A stretch of 28,939 nucleotides of DNA from DATNFP01 sp035606335. GTDB lineage: Bacteria; Bacteroidota; Bacteroidia; Chitinophagales; Chitinophagaceae. Below the pieces are notes generated by a model. The model was not told where the DNA came from. It made no database searches and saw nothing but the letters and a program-made list of their open reading frames with translations. The stretch is taken from assembly GCA_035606335.1 (NCBI GenBank), contig DATNFP010000029.1:1-28939 (forward strand). Direction: 5' to 3'. Positions 7,319 to 16,702 of the stretch are shown here, in pieces; positions within the stretch are counted from its first letter, which is position 1, and every line of letters starts with the position of its first letter. The position numbers and the translations under genes were made by a program.

Positions 7319-9214
7319 ATGCATTACGTATCTGTCGAAGGGATTAGCAAATCGTTTGGAATAAAACCTTTATTTGAAAATATTTCATTTCATATTAGTG
7401 AAGGAGATAAAATAGCTCTTGTAGCCAAAAATGGCACCGGGAAATCTACACTATTAAAGATATTGGCCAGTAAAGAGCAGTCCGATAATGGCACTGTATG
7501 GATAAACAAGGATGTAACTGTGGCTCTTTTTGAACAGGATCCAAAGTTTGATGAAGAACTTTCCGTACTTGATAATATTTTTCATTATAAACATCCCGTA
7601 GCGGAAGCGCTGCGCGAGTATGAACGGATACTGAATGCTGAAGAAAAAAATACAGATGATCTATCACAGGCACTTGGCAGGATAGATGAATTGGGCGCCT
7701 GGGATTTTGAGGCCAAGGTAAAGCAAATACTTGGCAAGCTAAACATTCATCAACTCGATCAGCAAGTAAAAACATTATCGGGTGGGCAAAGAAAACGTGT
7801 TGCGCTGGCGCAGGTGCTTATTGATATAGGCTTTGAGCATAAGCATGTTTTGCTGATCATGGACGAACCCACCAACCACCTGGATGTAACTATGGTAGAA
7901 TGGCTGGAGCATTATCTGAACCAGGAAAATGTAACGTTGCTAATGGTAACGCATGACAGATATTTTCTGGATGCAGTATGTGATGAAATATGGGAAATAG
8001 ACGGCGGCGATCTCTACACCTATATCGGCGATTATGAAAATTACCTGGAAAAGAAGGCCGCAAGGATTGAAAACACACAAGCCAATATCGACAAAGCCCG
8101 CAACCAATACCGGAAAGAGCTGGAATGGATGCGAAAGCAGCCAAAAGCCCGCACTACAAAGGCGAGAAGCCGTATAGATGCATTCTATGAGATAGAAACA
8201 AAAGCGAAGCAGCGCATAGAAGACAACAAAGTAGAGCTGCAAATGAAAATGAACAGACTGGGCGGGAAAGTGGCAGAGCTGAAAAAAGTATATAAAAGCT
8301 ATGGTGATAAGGTGATATTACGTGGTTTTGACTACACTTTTAAAAAAGGGGAACGAATAGGAGTAGTTGGTAAAAATGGTGCAGGTAAATCTACCTTTCT
8401 GCAAATACTGCAAGGTCACGAAAATGCGGATAGCGGCAAGATCAATATCGGCGAGACAGTAATATTTGGGAATTTTTCGCAACAGGGATTAGAAATAAAG
8501 GAGGATATGCGTGTAATAGAATTTGTAAAAGATATTGCTGAGAGCTTCCCATTGGCCGGTGGCGGATCTTTGAGCGCATCGCAATTTCTAAACCTTTTTC
8601 TTTTCCCACCCGAACAACAATATACTTATCTCTCCAGGTTAAGCGGCGGTGAAAAAAAGAGGTTACAATTATTGTCTATACTTTTCAGAAACCCCAATTT
8701 CCTAATACTGGATGAGCCAACTAATGATCTTGACCTGCCCACCTTATCTGTATTAGAAAATTTCTTAAGTGATTTCCAGGGGTGCATGCTTATCGTTTCA
8801 CACGACAGATATTTTATGGACCGGCTGGTAGACCACCTTTTTGTATTTGAAGGCGACGGCATTGTACGCGATTTCCCCGGCAACTACTCAGATTACAGGA
8901 CCTGGCAGCGCGAAGAGGAAAGAATACAACTGGTACAACGCGAAAATGAGGCAAAACTCCAAAGCATAACAAGTGATAATAATGTTCCCATTAAGGAGAA
9001 GAAAAAGCTATCCTTTAAAGAAAAAAGAGAATTTGAACTACTTGAAAAAGAAATAGCCTCTCTAGAGCAGGAAAAAATAACTATTACCGAACAGATGGGT
9101 AATGGTCAGCTATCCTATGAACAAGTGCAAAAATTAAGCGCGCGCATTACCGAGGTCACAGCATTGCTTGAGGAGAAAGAACTAAGATGGCTGGAGCTAA
9201 GCGAATATGCCTGA
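7319..9214 (+). CDS. uup: ABC-F family ATPase, Uup type
   Basis: ABC-F proteins have two ATPase domains and no membrane part; they act on the ribosome or, for Uup, on translation and DNA-related processes. The 631-residue protein has domain 1 with Walker A AKNGTGKST (36-44), signature LSGGQ (153-157) and Walker B LLIMDEPTNHLD with the H-loop His at 212. A charged linker rich in K, R and E covers about 240-320. Domain 2 has Walker A GKNGAGKST (351-359), LSGGE (441-445) and LILDEPTNDLD. A C-terminal coiled coil (about 560-631) is the Uup feature. The first Walker A has Ala where Gly is usual at position 1; the catalytic Lys and Ser/Thr are present. It is monocistronic, with a hairpin after it. 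Confidence 0.9.
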   Translation: MHYVSVEGISKSFGIKPLFENISFHISEGDKIALVAKNGTGKSTLLKILASKEQSDNGTVWINKDVTVALFEQDPKFDEELSVLDNIFHYKHPVAEALREYERILNAEEKNTDDLSQALGRIDELGAWDFEAKVKQILGKLNIHQLDQQVKTLSGGQRKRVALAQVLIDIGFEHKHVLLIMDEPTNHLDVTMVEWLEHYLNQENVTLLMVTHDRYFLDAVCDEIWEIDGGDLYTYIGDYENYLEKKAARIENTQANIDKARNQYRKELEWMRKQPKARTTKARSRIDAFYEIETKAKQRIEDNKVELQMKMNRLGGKVAELKKVYKSYGDKVILRGFDYTFKKGERIGVVGKNGAGKSTFLQILQGHENADSGKINIGETVIFGNFSQQGLEIKEDMRVIEFVKDIAESFPLAGGGSLSASQFLNLFLFPPEQQYTYLSRLSGGEKKRLQLLSILFRNPNFLILDEPTNDLDLPTLSVLENFLSDFQGCMLIVSHDRYFMDRLVDHLFVFEGDGIVRDFPGNYSDYRTWQREEERIQLVQRENEAKLQSITSDNNVPIKEKKKLSFKEKREFELLEKEIASLEQEKITITEQMGNGQLSYEQVQKLSARITEVTALLEEKELRWLELSEYA

Positions 9215-9224
9215 TATAAAAAGT

Positions 9225-9270
9225 AATAGAAATTAGAAAAACTATAGATGACAGTTTTCTAATTTCTATT
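9225..9270. terminator. Long AU-rich hairpin between convergent genes
   Basis: A 16-bp perfect stem (9225-9240 with 9255-9270) encloses a 14-base loop. The arms begin aatagaaatt and end aatttctatt. The stem is nearly all A/T and no long T run follows, but its position between the convergent uup and XRE genes fits a two-way terminator. Confidence 0.6.
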
Positions 9271-9286
9271 CTTACATGTAAAAATA

Positions 9287-9625
9287 TTAAACCAGTTCTT
9301 CTTCCTTTTCGTCGGTTTCAACCAGATATGGCTGCCCCTCTCCTACTATCTGTAGCGCAAGGCTCTTAATAGACGGGAATAATAATTGGTAAATATTCTT
9401 TTTACTGGCTGGTACATCTGCTTCCTGCATGGCAAGGATATAGATCATTGATTCAGGAATATCGAGGGCTGCACAAATTTTCGAGATTGTTTTCTGGCTT
9501 GGGCGTTTTATACCAGTTTCAATCTGTGACAGGGACGTTTGTGAGATGCCGCATTTTTCGGCTAATTCGTATTGGGTGATTTTCAGCTGTCTTCTGATCG
9601 TCTTAATTGATTTTCCAATGTTCAT
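9287..9625 (-). CDS. XRE-family helix-turn-helix regulator
   Basis: The 112-residue protein has a classic Cro/C1-type DNA-binding domain in residues 4-58: IKTIRRQLKITQYELAEKCG, then ISQTSLSQIETGIKRPS as the recognition region, then TISKICAALDIPESMIYI. The remaining 50 residues form a short acidic tail ending in DEKEEELV with no known ligand domain. The target genes are unknown. It has its own promoter at 9673-9700 and is divergent from the small unknown gene at 9851, so control of itself and that neighbour is possible but unproven. There is no toxin, phage or restriction gene next to it. Confidence 0.88.
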   Translation of the reverse strand: MNIGKSIKTIRRQLKITQYELAEKCGISQTSLSQIETGIKRPSQKTISKICAALDIPESMIYILAMQEADVPASKKNIYQLLFPSIKSLALQIVGEGQPYLVETDEKEEELV

Positions 9626-9672
9626 AAACTATAATATCTAGGGTTGAAGATCACGGGTTAATTATTATGTGA

Positions 9673-9700
9673 CAAAGTTATATTATTAGACGTATCTCAA
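9673..9700 (-). promoter_or_regulatory. Promoter of the XRE regulator gene
   Basis: On the minus strand TTG (9700-9698) and a perfect -7 box TAACTTTG (9680-9673) are 17 bases apart. The box is about 48 bases before the start codon at 9625. This matches the Bacteroidota consensus within its normal spacing range. Confidence 0.6.
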
Positions 9701-9850
9701 CGTTAAAAGGTTTGTAATTTGCTAAAATTTAATCGAAAATTATACGTAGAACAGTCTTTAATAACTGAATCCATATAACTAAAAGAATAAAATTATTATT
9801 CATTTAACATTCACGTTCAGCTTAATGCCTCTAAATATTAATTTTACCAA

Positions 9851-10093
9851 ATGTCAGCTAGTTTCTCCAGGCGAATATCATTTGACGGCAAAAATGCCTT
9901 GGCTGTTATAATACCTGAATTAAGAAAGGACGGTATGTATTATGAGGTAAACATAAAAGGATATCCACGCTTTTATATGACATGGTCTCCTCTCGACCGT
10001 TATGATGTAGTACCTTTTGAAGGGCAAAAGCTTCCTTATAATCTTATTTTAGCAGTGAGCGATGTGATAGAACAAAGAAAAAAGGGTCAATAA
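9851..10093 (+). CDS. Small hypothetical protein, 80 residues
   Basis: I cannot assign a function. The protein looks real: it starts at an ATG after a 225-base AT-rich gap, is compact and globular, and has alternating hydrophobic positions (for example MYYEVNIKGYPRFYMTWSPL) that suggest a small beta-rich fold, ending in a helix (LPYNLILAVSDVIEQRKK). There is no signal peptide or membrane helix. I have the impression of similar short proteins in Chitinophagaceae, but this is memory only. It converges with the response regulator gene, whose stop overlaps its end by a few bases (10087-10093). The XRE gene is divergent on its left. Confidence 0.7.
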   Translation: MSASFSRRISFDGKNALAVIIPELRKDGMYYEVNIKGYPRFYMTWSPLDRYDVVPFEGQKLPYNLILAVSDVIEQRKKGQ

Positions 10094-10800
10094 TTATTTA
10101 AAGTGATTTGTCTTATCCGATATCCGGTTCCATATAAGTTTTCCACTTCTATGGTTGGGTCATCTTTTAAAAGCTTTCTGATACGGGTAATATATACATC
10201 CATGCTTTTGGCCGTAAAATAGTCGTCATTGCCCCAAACTTTTTTTAATATCTCACTGCGGTTCACATAGCTGCCATTGTGTTGTAATAGCATGTACATC
10301 AGTCCTGCCTCTCTCTGGCTTAGTTTTCGTTGCTGGCCATTAATTGATAATATCCTAACGGCAGGATATAATGTGATAGTGCCAATACTTATTGCATCTT
10401 CTTCAATGTTTTTAGGCACAGTATCTGCTCTGCGGAGAGCAACAAGTATGCGATAATACAATTCTTTAAAGCTAAATGGCTTGGTGATGTAATCATCGGC
10501 CCCTGTTTCAAACCCCTTTACTTTATCTTTTTCCTGTGTGCGTGCTGTAAGAAAGATAAAAGGTGTGTTCGATACTTTGCGCAATCTTTCAGCAAGATAA
10601 AAACCATCTATTTCCGGTAGCATTACATCAAATATGCACAAGTCATATTGCTTTTCCATAATGCAACGCAGCCCTTCCCTCCCATTCTTTGCAAGGGACA
10701 CCTCAAATCCCTTTGTTTTGAGGTTTTCGACTATTAAATAGCCAAGGTTTATATCATCTTCCACCACTAATATATTCAATGCTTTACGCGTTTGTTCCAT
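10087..10800 (-). CDS. OmpR/PhoB-family response regulator
   Basis: The DNA-binding partner of the adjacent kinase, 237 residues from the ATG at 10800. The receiver domain (about 8-120) has the acidic pair in VVEDD, the phosphoacceptor Asp58 in CIFDVMLPEIDG, Thr85 in FIFLTART and Lys107 in ITKPF. The winged-helix effector domain (about 135-235) contains LSQREAGLMYMLLQHNG, KSMDVYITRIRKLL and the C-terminal hairpin NLYGTGYRI. A GTG two codons upstream is also open, but the ATG is favoured. The start overlaps the end of the kinase gene by 17 bases, which implies translational coupling. It resembles RprY-type regulators of Bacteroides; the target genes are not known from the sequence. Confidence 0.93.
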   Translation of the reverse strand: MEQTRKALNILVVEDDINLGYLIVENLKTKGFEVSLAKNGREGLRCIMEKQYDLCIFDVMLPEIDGFYLAERLRKVSNTPFIFLTARTQEKDKVKGFETGADDYITKPFSFKELYYRILVALRRADTVPKNIEEDAISIGTITLYPAVRILSINGQQRKLSQREAGLMYMLLQHNGSYVNRSEILKKVWGNDDYFTAKSMDVYITRIRKLLKDDPTIEVENLYGTGYRIRQITLNNY

Positions 10801-12322
10801 ACTCACCGGTTTTGGGTAAATAAATAATGAATGTTGTCCCGTGTCCTACTTTGCTATGTACTTCTATTTTGCCATTATGTGCATCTACTATTCCTTTTAC
10901 ATAGCTTAGCCCCAGACCAAAACCTTTAGTATTATGCACATCGCCCTCATGCGCACGATAAAACTTTTCAAAAATGTGTTTTTGAACTTCCGAAGTCATT
11001 CCCTGCCCATTATCTGCTACCGATAAGATAACATAATTATCCCGTTTTCCCAACTGGATAGAAATTTCAGGGGGACCATTGCGATATTTAATTGCGTTAT
11101 CCAATAGATTACATACACAGTTAACGAGGTGTGTTTCATCACCGAATATGGTAGCACTATCAACGTGAGAATACCCGATCTTACCACCTAATTGTTCACA
11201 TTGCAACTGGTATGCAGAGACTACAGTATTAATAACGGGAACAAGATCTATATTTTCTTTATGGAGCTGAAAAGTTCCTTTCTCCATTGTGGCTACATGC
11301 AGTGCGCGTTCTATATTGTCACGCAGCCTCCCGGATTCGGCTGAAATAATACTCATTACTCTGTGTACTTTGGGATTGGTAGCCAACCCATTCTCCTGCA
11401 GGGTTTCGATAGCTAATGAAATATTGGCCATTGGGGTATTGAATTCGTGCGTGAGATTATGTATGAAATCCGATTTCATTTCAGAAAGGCGTGTCTGGCG
11501 TATATATATCCTAACAAAGGCGTAAAAAGAAAAAGTAAGCAGCAATATGATACCGATAGATAGTAATAACCAGAAATTTAATTTGCTGTTACCTGGCTTA
11601 TGAGTAAAAATCAATGTGAGCCTGTAAGGTTTGATAAATCTATTATCCGTAAATAACAACAAGCTATAAGGCGAATTAAGAAGCAAAGTGCTATCATGAA
11701 TTCGTTTTGCAAACGAGATCTTATTGTTACCCTTTAAAATAAAAGCAAAACCATAATTAGTGTCTATATTTTCAGATTTAAGGCTTGCTTTTATAAGTGA
11801 ATCAACTATTCCCATCCTGAATACGGAGTCTATGGGGCGATCACTTGCCATAATATCGACAAATTTTTTGCCGGTTAGTTTTTCATAGAATGCTTTTCGT
11901 TCATTATAATAATTAACTGTATCAGTAATTGCAGCTTCAAATTTTAATTGCATGTCTGCCATGAGAGGAAACTCATCCAAAAGAATTCCTTCTTTGTGCG
12001 CTGAACCATCAGAAAAATAATTGCCATCATAATACAAATTCAAAATCTCCGGTTTGCCAGTTAGCTGGGTTCCATCCCACTTTTGCTTTGCTACATAAAA
12101 TGCTTCACCTGGATTAATGTAAGCTTTGCCATACAATACGAAGCAATAGTTGGAGTTGCGCATCTGTTCTTCTACACGCTCTAAAGCTTTGGTGACATGC
12201 AGCTGTGTTTCCCGCTTTTCTAATCCTGAAGCATCCCTCAGCCAGATGATCTGAATGACAATAAGCATGATAAGCAAAAGGCTTATACCTGCCATCCAGC
12301 CATATATTTTCTTTATCTGCAT
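10784..12322 (-). CDS. Membrane sensor histidine kinase
   Basis: The 512-residue protein has one N-terminal transmembrane helix (about 8-28), a large extracytoplasmic sensor region of about 220 residues, a second helix (about 250-271), then the kinase core. The H box is FIHNLTHEFNTPM with the phosphorylated His near residue 292; the N box is NLLDNAIKY, G1 is VADNGQGM, and G2 is GFGLGLSYVKGIV. The sensor region matches no ligand domain I can name. I used the ATG at 12322 rather than the GTG at 12328. It is the first gene of a two-gene operon with the response regulator and is divergent from the kelch protein gene. It resembles RprX. Confidence 0.93.
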   Translation of the reverse strand: MQIKKIYGWMAGISLLLIMLIVIQIIWLRDASGLEKRETQLHVTKALERVEEQMRNSNYCFVLYGKAYINPGEAFYVAKQKWDGTQLTGKPEILNLYYDGNYFSDGSAHKEGILLDEFPLMADMQLKFEAAITDTVNYYNERKAFYEKLTGKKFVDIMASDRPIDSVFRMGIVDSLIKASLKSENIDTNYGFAFILKGNNKISFAKRIHDSTLLLNSPYSLLLFTDNRFIKPYRLTLIFTHKPGNSKLNFWLLLSIGIILLLTFSFYAFVRIYIRQTRLSEMKSDFIHNLTHEFNTPMANISLAIETLQENGLATNPKVHRVMSIISAESGRLRDNIERALHVATMEKGTFQLHKENIDLVPVINTVVSAYQLQCEQLGGKIGYSHVDSATIFGDETHLVNCVCNLLDNAIKYRNGPPEISIQLGKRDNYVILSVADNGQGMTSEVQKHIFEKFYRAHEGDVHNTKGFGLGLSYVKGIVDAHNGKIEVHSKVGHGTTFIIYLPKTGEYGTNA

Positions 12323-12432
12323 TAACACAAATTTCCGTTATAAAATTTTATAGTCATACTGTATTTCAAGCCATTAAGTATGTTTTAAGTATTGTTAAGC
12401 AGTCATTAATAAGCGCGGATAAGCGTTGCAGG

Positions 12433-12440
12433 TACTTTTG
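12433..12440 (+). promoter_or_regulatory. -7 box for the kelch protein gene
   Basis: TACTTTTG is a perfect TAnnTTTG match 19 bases before the ATG at 12459, giving a very short leader. No TTG element is seen at the usual distance, so an activator might be needed; this is inference. Confidence 0.45.
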
Positions 12441-12458
12441 AAAGTAAAATCAAATTAT

Positions 12459-13667
12459 ATGAAACAGATCTACACTCTATCCTCCCGCCATAGGAAAGGC
12501 TTCTTATTTATTTTAGCATTGATGCTAATTACCACAAGTGCAATAGCACAAACATGGACAGCAAAAGCAAATGTGCCAAGTCCCAGAGATGCCTCAGTAA
12601 CCTTCACTATCAATAATAAGGTATACCTGGGCGGAGGCGCAGGCAATAAAGATTTCTGGCAATATGATCCCGCAGCAGATACATGGACTAAATTAGCTGA
12701 TATCCCTGGCACAACAACTGCAAGAGGATTTGCTGTAGGATTTGCAATAAGTGGTAAAGGCTATATAGGCCTTGGTGCAGATACCGGCATCTATGATGTA
12801 AAAAGAGATTTGTGGCAGTATGACCCTGATGCAAATACATGGACACAAATGGCAGACCTTCCGGCTCCGTCACGCGACGGCGCTTTTAGTTTTGTAATTG
12901 GCGATAAGGCTTATGTGGGCGGTGGTAATGATTCTGCCGGATACCTTTACAGGGATTTTTACGAGTATGACCCATCTTCAAATACGTGGACTTCTAAAAG
13001 CCTGATACCCGAATATATAATATTCCCTTTTGCTTTTAGTATAAATGGAGAAGGTTATATTTCAAGTGGGGCGGTTGACACTGAAGTAACTAATACCTAT
13101 CAATATGATCCATCAACCGATATGTGGACATCGAAAGCTTCTTTCCCTGGAACTCCAAGGCAAGCAGGCTCTGCTTTTGTATTAAACAATATAGCCTACT
13201 GCGGGCTCGGTATGTCTTCATACACCACCCCTTACAAAGATTTTTATACTTACGATCCTGTTGCTGATACATGGACATTATTAGGAAACTTTGCCGGACC
13301 AGCAAGTGCATGGACAACTGCAGTTACATACAATAACACAGCGTATGTGGGAACAGGTTGGGATTTTGGATCGAGTTTTTTCACTGATTGGTATGCATTT
13401 ACAGTTCCTACAGCAGTATCACAATTGTCTGCAGACAATAAACAAATAATTTGTTATCCCAATCCAAGCACCGGTACAATACATGTGCAAACAAAAGCAA
13501 ATGAAAGTATGGTTACCCTTTATAACATTATAGGGGAAAAAGTATTATCGGAAAAATTGCCTGAGGATGGTAATATAAATGCAAGCAACCTTCCATCCGG
13601 TCAGTATTTACTTGAATTGACTAACAATATGCAATCAAGTAAGATTGCAATAACTATAGCTAAATAA
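12459..13667 (+). CDS. Secreted six-blade kelch protein with type IX sorting tail
   Basis: The 402-residue protein begins MKQIYTLSSRHRKGFLFILA, a Sec signal peptide ending in AIAQ. Six kelch units of about 50 residues follow, each starting with a [TM]WT motif after an aspartate-rich YDP turn and ending in a Gly-rich strand (YLGGG, YIGLG, YVGGG, YISSG, YCGLG, YVGTG), enough for a complete beta-propeller. The last 75 residues are a Por secretion tail (CYPNPSTGTIHV, then LYNIIGEKV, then LPSGQYLLEL), the signal for type IX secretion. I used the ATG at 12459; the frame is open from a TTG at 12426 but the extension is not signal-like. It is divergent from the sensor kinase. Ligand or enzyme activity is unknown. 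Confidence 0.9.
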   Translation: MKQIYTLSSRHRKGFLFILALMLITTSAIAQTWTAKANVPSPRDASVTFTINNKVYLGGGAGNKDFWQYDPAADTWTKLADIPGTTTARGFAVGFAISGKGYIGLGADTGIYDVKRDLWQYDPDANTWTQMADLPAPSRDGAFSFVIGDKAYVGGGNDSAGYLYRDFYEYDPSSNTWTSKSLIPEYIIFPFAFSINGEGYISSGAVDTEVTNTYQYDPSTDMWTSKASFPGTPRQAGSAFVLNNIAYCGLGMSSYTTPYKDFYTYDPVADTWTLLGNFAGPASAWTTAVTYNNTAYVGTGWDFGSSFFTDWYAFTVPTAVSQLSADNKQIICYPNPSTGTIHVQTKANESMVTLYNIIGEKVLSEKLPEDGNINASNLPSGQYLLELTNNMQSSKIAITIAK

Positions 13668-13714
13668 GTTCTCTCATTATATGATCGGTTGCTCATACAG
13701 AGGGGCAAAAAGAT

Positions 13715-13738
13715 AACCCACTCTTTCCAGAGTGGGTT
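13715..13738. terminator. Bidirectional terminator between kelch gene and gcvP
   Basis: A 10-bp perfect stem (aacccactct/agagtgggtt) with a 4-base loop ttcc lies between two convergent stop codons. T-rich sequence follows on the plus strand and a short T run on the minus strand. Confidence 0.8.
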
Positions 13739-13765
13739 TGTTATTTAAGTATGGTTTTCGTCTTT

Positions 13766-16636
13766 TTAAGCTTCTGCTTCCATATAAGATTCTGTAGGTT
13801 CGCAAGTACAGATCAGGTTGCGGTCGCCATAGGTATTATTAACGCGGGCAACTGAAGGCCAGAATTTATTATACTTCACATAAGGCAATGGATAAGCTGC
13901 TTCATTGCGGCTATATTTATGATTCCATTCGTCAGCAGTTACAACAAATTGTGTATGTGGCGAGTTTTTAAGCGGATTATCCTGTTTATCTGCTTTGCCC
14001 TCCTCCACAGCTCTTATCTCTTCACGGATACCCAACAGTGCATCACAAAAACGATCCAGCTCTGCTTTGTCCTCACTTTCTGTAGGCTCTATCATTATGG
14101 TGCCAGGCACGGGGAAGCTCATGGTCGGGGCATGGAAACCATAATCAATAAGACGTTTGGCTATATCCTCTGCTTCTATCTCAGCAGATTTTTTGAACGG
14201 GCGTAAATCAACAATAAATTCATGCGCGCAAGTTCCACCACTTCCTGTATAAAGTATATCAAAATCATTCTTCAAACGTGAGCGCATATAGTTAGCATTC
14301 AGAATAGCATTTTCTGTTGCTTTGCGTACACCATCGGGCCCCAGCATGCGAATGTAAGCGTATGAGATCAGCAAAATGCTTGCAGAACCATAAGGCGCAG
14401 CAGAAACTGCCTGAGCATCCGTATTATCTGTATCGAAAACATGTTTTGGCAGGAATGGTGCAAGATGTTTTCTTACACATATTGGCCCCATACCAGGGCC
14501 ACCACCACCATGCGGAATAGAAAATGTTTTGTGCAAATTCAAATGGCAAACATCAGCGCCAATCAAACCCGGTGCCGTAAGCCCAACCTGGGCGTTCATG
14601 TTTGCACCATCCATATAAACCTGTCCACCATGCTGGTGTACAATAGCTGTAATATCTTTCACTGTTTCTTCATACACACCATAAGTAGAAGGGTATGTGA
14701 TCATGATACCTGCAAGCTTAGCAGCATGTTGTTCAGCTTTTGCTTTCAGATCTTCTACATCAATATAACCATTTTCCAGTGCTTTTACTACTACTACTTT
14801 ATATCCGGCCATTACTGCGGAGGCCGGGTTAGTACCATGTGCAGAGATGGGTATCAGCATTACATTTCTATGTCCTTCACCTTTGCTTTCGTGATAGCTG
14901 CGGATGGTAAGCAAGCCAGCGTATTCGCCTTGCGCTCCACTATTAGGTTGCAGGCTGCATGCATCAAAAGCAGTGATCTCACACAGATAAGCTGATAGCT
15001 CATCTACTATCTGATGATAACCTTTTGCCTGATCTTTGGGTGCGAACGGGTGCATCTTGCTCCAATGTGCCCAGCTAAGCGGCATCATCTCACTCGCTGC
15101 ATTGAGCTTCATTGTGCAGGATCCTAAAGAGATCATACTTGTATTCAGGCTGAGATCTTTATTTTCCAGCATCTTTATATAGCGCATCATTTTTGTTTCG
15201 CTATGATGGCTGTTAAATACCTGCTGGCTCAATATTGCCGATGTACGTACCAGGTTGCCCGGTATGGCTTGCAAAATATCTTTATCAGTATGCAGATTGG
15301 CAGCATTACCCTGGAAAGCGCTGATGATAGCTTTTACATCTTCGATAGTGGTTGTTTCATCAAGAGAAATGCTTATCAGGTTATTGCCATGATAACGGAA
15401 ATTGATACCTGCAGCATCAGCACGATGGTGTATAGCCTGCGCATCTTTTACTTCAACAGTTATTGTATCGAAATAATGATTAGCATGCAATTTGTATCCG
15501 GCAGCTTTTAGCGCTCCACCTAATGATTGTGTCAGTAAAGCAACTCTTTTTGCGATATTCTTTACTCCATCGGGACCATGATATACGGCGTACATAGCAG
15601 CCATATTAGCAAGTAGGGCTTGTGCAGTGCATATATTGCTTGTAGCTTTTTCACGTTTTATATGTTGTTCACGTGTTTGCAATGCCATGCGTAAGGCACG
15701 GTTACCATTTGCATCCACACTAATGCCAATAATTCGCCCCGGTATCTGGCGTTTAAAATCATCTGTTGTGGCAAAAAACGCAGCATGCGGGCCACCATAT
15801 CCTAGCGGCACTCCAAAACGCTGTGCAGAACCTAATGCAACGTCCGCGCCTAATTCACCGGGAGGCGTTAGCAATGTAAGCGCTAACAGGTCTGTAGCCA
15901 TAGCCACATAGCCACCTAAACCATGTATCTTTTCAATAAAACTTCTGTAATCTTCGACAGAACCTTTATCATTAGGATATTGTAACAATGCACCGAAAAA
16001 TGTCTCGTCAATTTCTGCATTCTTGTAATCTCCTATTACTACTTCTACGCCTATAGGCATAGCGCGTGTTATCACCACGTCCCTGGTTTGGGGGAATATT
16101 TCGTTATCTACAAATAGCTTATGACGTGTAGGGTTATCCGAATCCTTATTCAGCGTATGAAAGAACATTGACATTGCTTCTGCTGCTGCTGTAGCTTCAT
16201 CAAGCAACGAGGCATTGGTAAGGGGTAATGCAGTAAGATCGCTTACCATAGTCTGAAAGTTCAATAGGCTTTCTAACCTGCCTTGTGCTATCTCAGCCTG
16301 GTAAGGAGTATATTGTGTGTACCATCCCGGGTTTTCAAAAACATTACGAAGTATTACGCTTGGCGTATGTGTATCGTAATATCCCTGCCCTATGTAGTTT
16401 TTATAAACCCTATTTTTAAGCGAGGTTTCTTTTATCAGTTGCAGATATTCCGCTTCGCTCACCGCATCGGGCAGGTTCAGCTTATGGTTCATGCGTATCG
16501 CCTTAGGCACGGTACGACTTATCAGCTCCTCCATATCCGAAACGCCAATGGTTTGCAGCATTTGTTCCGTTTCAGCAGCATCAGGCCCTATATGGCGGTG
16601 GGTGAATTCCTCATTTTGAAGAGAAAACAAATTCAT
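13766..16636 (-). CDS. gcvP: Glycine dehydrogenase (decarboxylating), P protein
   Basis: The P protein decarboxylates glycine with PLP and passes the aminomethyl group to lipoyl-GcvH. The 956-residue chain is the single-polypeptide form. The N-terminal half begins FTHRHIGPD and contains YTPYQAEIAQGRLESLLNFQ. The C-terminal half has GSCTMKLNA, QPNSGAQGEYAGLLTI and the PLP lysine in NLHKTFSIPHGGGGPGMGPI near residue 700. I chose the ATG at 16636 (MNLFSLQNEEF); the frame is open 26 codons further, but that would run over the promoter at 16672-16702. The other glycine cleavage genes are not in the window. There is no glycine riboswitch in the leader. Confidence 0.98.
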   Translation of the reverse strand: MNLFSLQNEEFTHRHIGPDAAETEQMLQTIGVSDMEELISRTVPKAIRMNHKLNLPDAVSEAEYLQLIKETSLKNRVYKNYIGQGYYDTHTPSVILRNVFENPGWYTQYTPYQAEIAQGRLESLLNFQTMVSDLTALPLTNASLLDEATAAAEAMSMFFHTLNKDSDNPTRHKLFVDNEIFPQTRDVVITRAMPIGVEVVIGDYKNAEIDETFFGALLQYPNDKGSVEDYRSFIEKIHGLGGYVAMATDLLALTLLTPPGELGADVALGSAQRFGVPLGYGGPHAAFFATTDDFKRQIPGRIIGISVDANGNRALRMALQTREQHIKREKATSNICTAQALLANMAAMYAVYHGPDGVKNIAKRVALLTQSLGGALKAAGYKLHANHYFDTITVEVKDAQAIHHRADAAGINFRYHGNNLISISLDETTTIEDVKAIISAFQGNAANLHTDKDILQAIPGNLVRTSAILSQQVFNSHHSETKMMRYIKMLENKDLSLNTSMISLGSCTMKLNAASEMMPLSWAHWSKMHPFAPKDQAKGYHQIVDELSAYLCEITAFDACSLQPNSGAQGEYAGLLTIRSYHESKGEGHRNVMLIPISAHGTNPASAVMAGYKVVVVKALENGYIDVEDLKAKAEQHAAKLAGIMITYPSTYGVYEETVKDITAIVHQHGGQVYMDGANMNAQVGLTAPGLIGADVCHLNLHKTFSIPHGGGGPGMGPICVRKHLAPFLPKHVFDTDNTDAQAVSAAPYGSASILLISYAYIRMLGPDGVRKATENAILNANYMRSRLKNDFDILYTGSGGTCAHEFIVDLRPFKKSAEIEAEDIAKRLIDYGFHAPTMSFPVPGTIMIEPTESEDKAELDRFCDALLGIREEIRAVEEGKADKQDNPLKNSPHTQFVVTADEWNHKYSRNEAAYPLPYVKYNKFWPSVARVNNTYGDRNLICTCEPTESYMEAEA

Positions 16637-16671
16637 ATTACTTAATAAAATGTGAAGATTAAAAGAACGCG

Positions 16672-16702
16672 CAAAGTTACTTCTATAGCACCGATTTCCA
16701 AA
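16672..16702 (-). promoter_or_regulatory. Promoter of gcvP
   Basis: On the minus strand TTTG (16702-16699), exactly 19 bases, then TAACTTTG (16679-16672) match the consensus at every fixed base. It lies about 36 bases before the ATG at 16636 and supports that start. Confidence 0.8.

Noticed and set aside
9626..9850. Toxin-antitoxin reading of the XRE gene and its neighbour
   Set aside because: The genes are divergent, not an operon, and the 80-residue protein has no toxin-like features.
14441..14995. Plus-strand frame inside gcvP
   Set aside because: Antisense to a clearly conserved gene, with many Cys and His in no family-like pattern.
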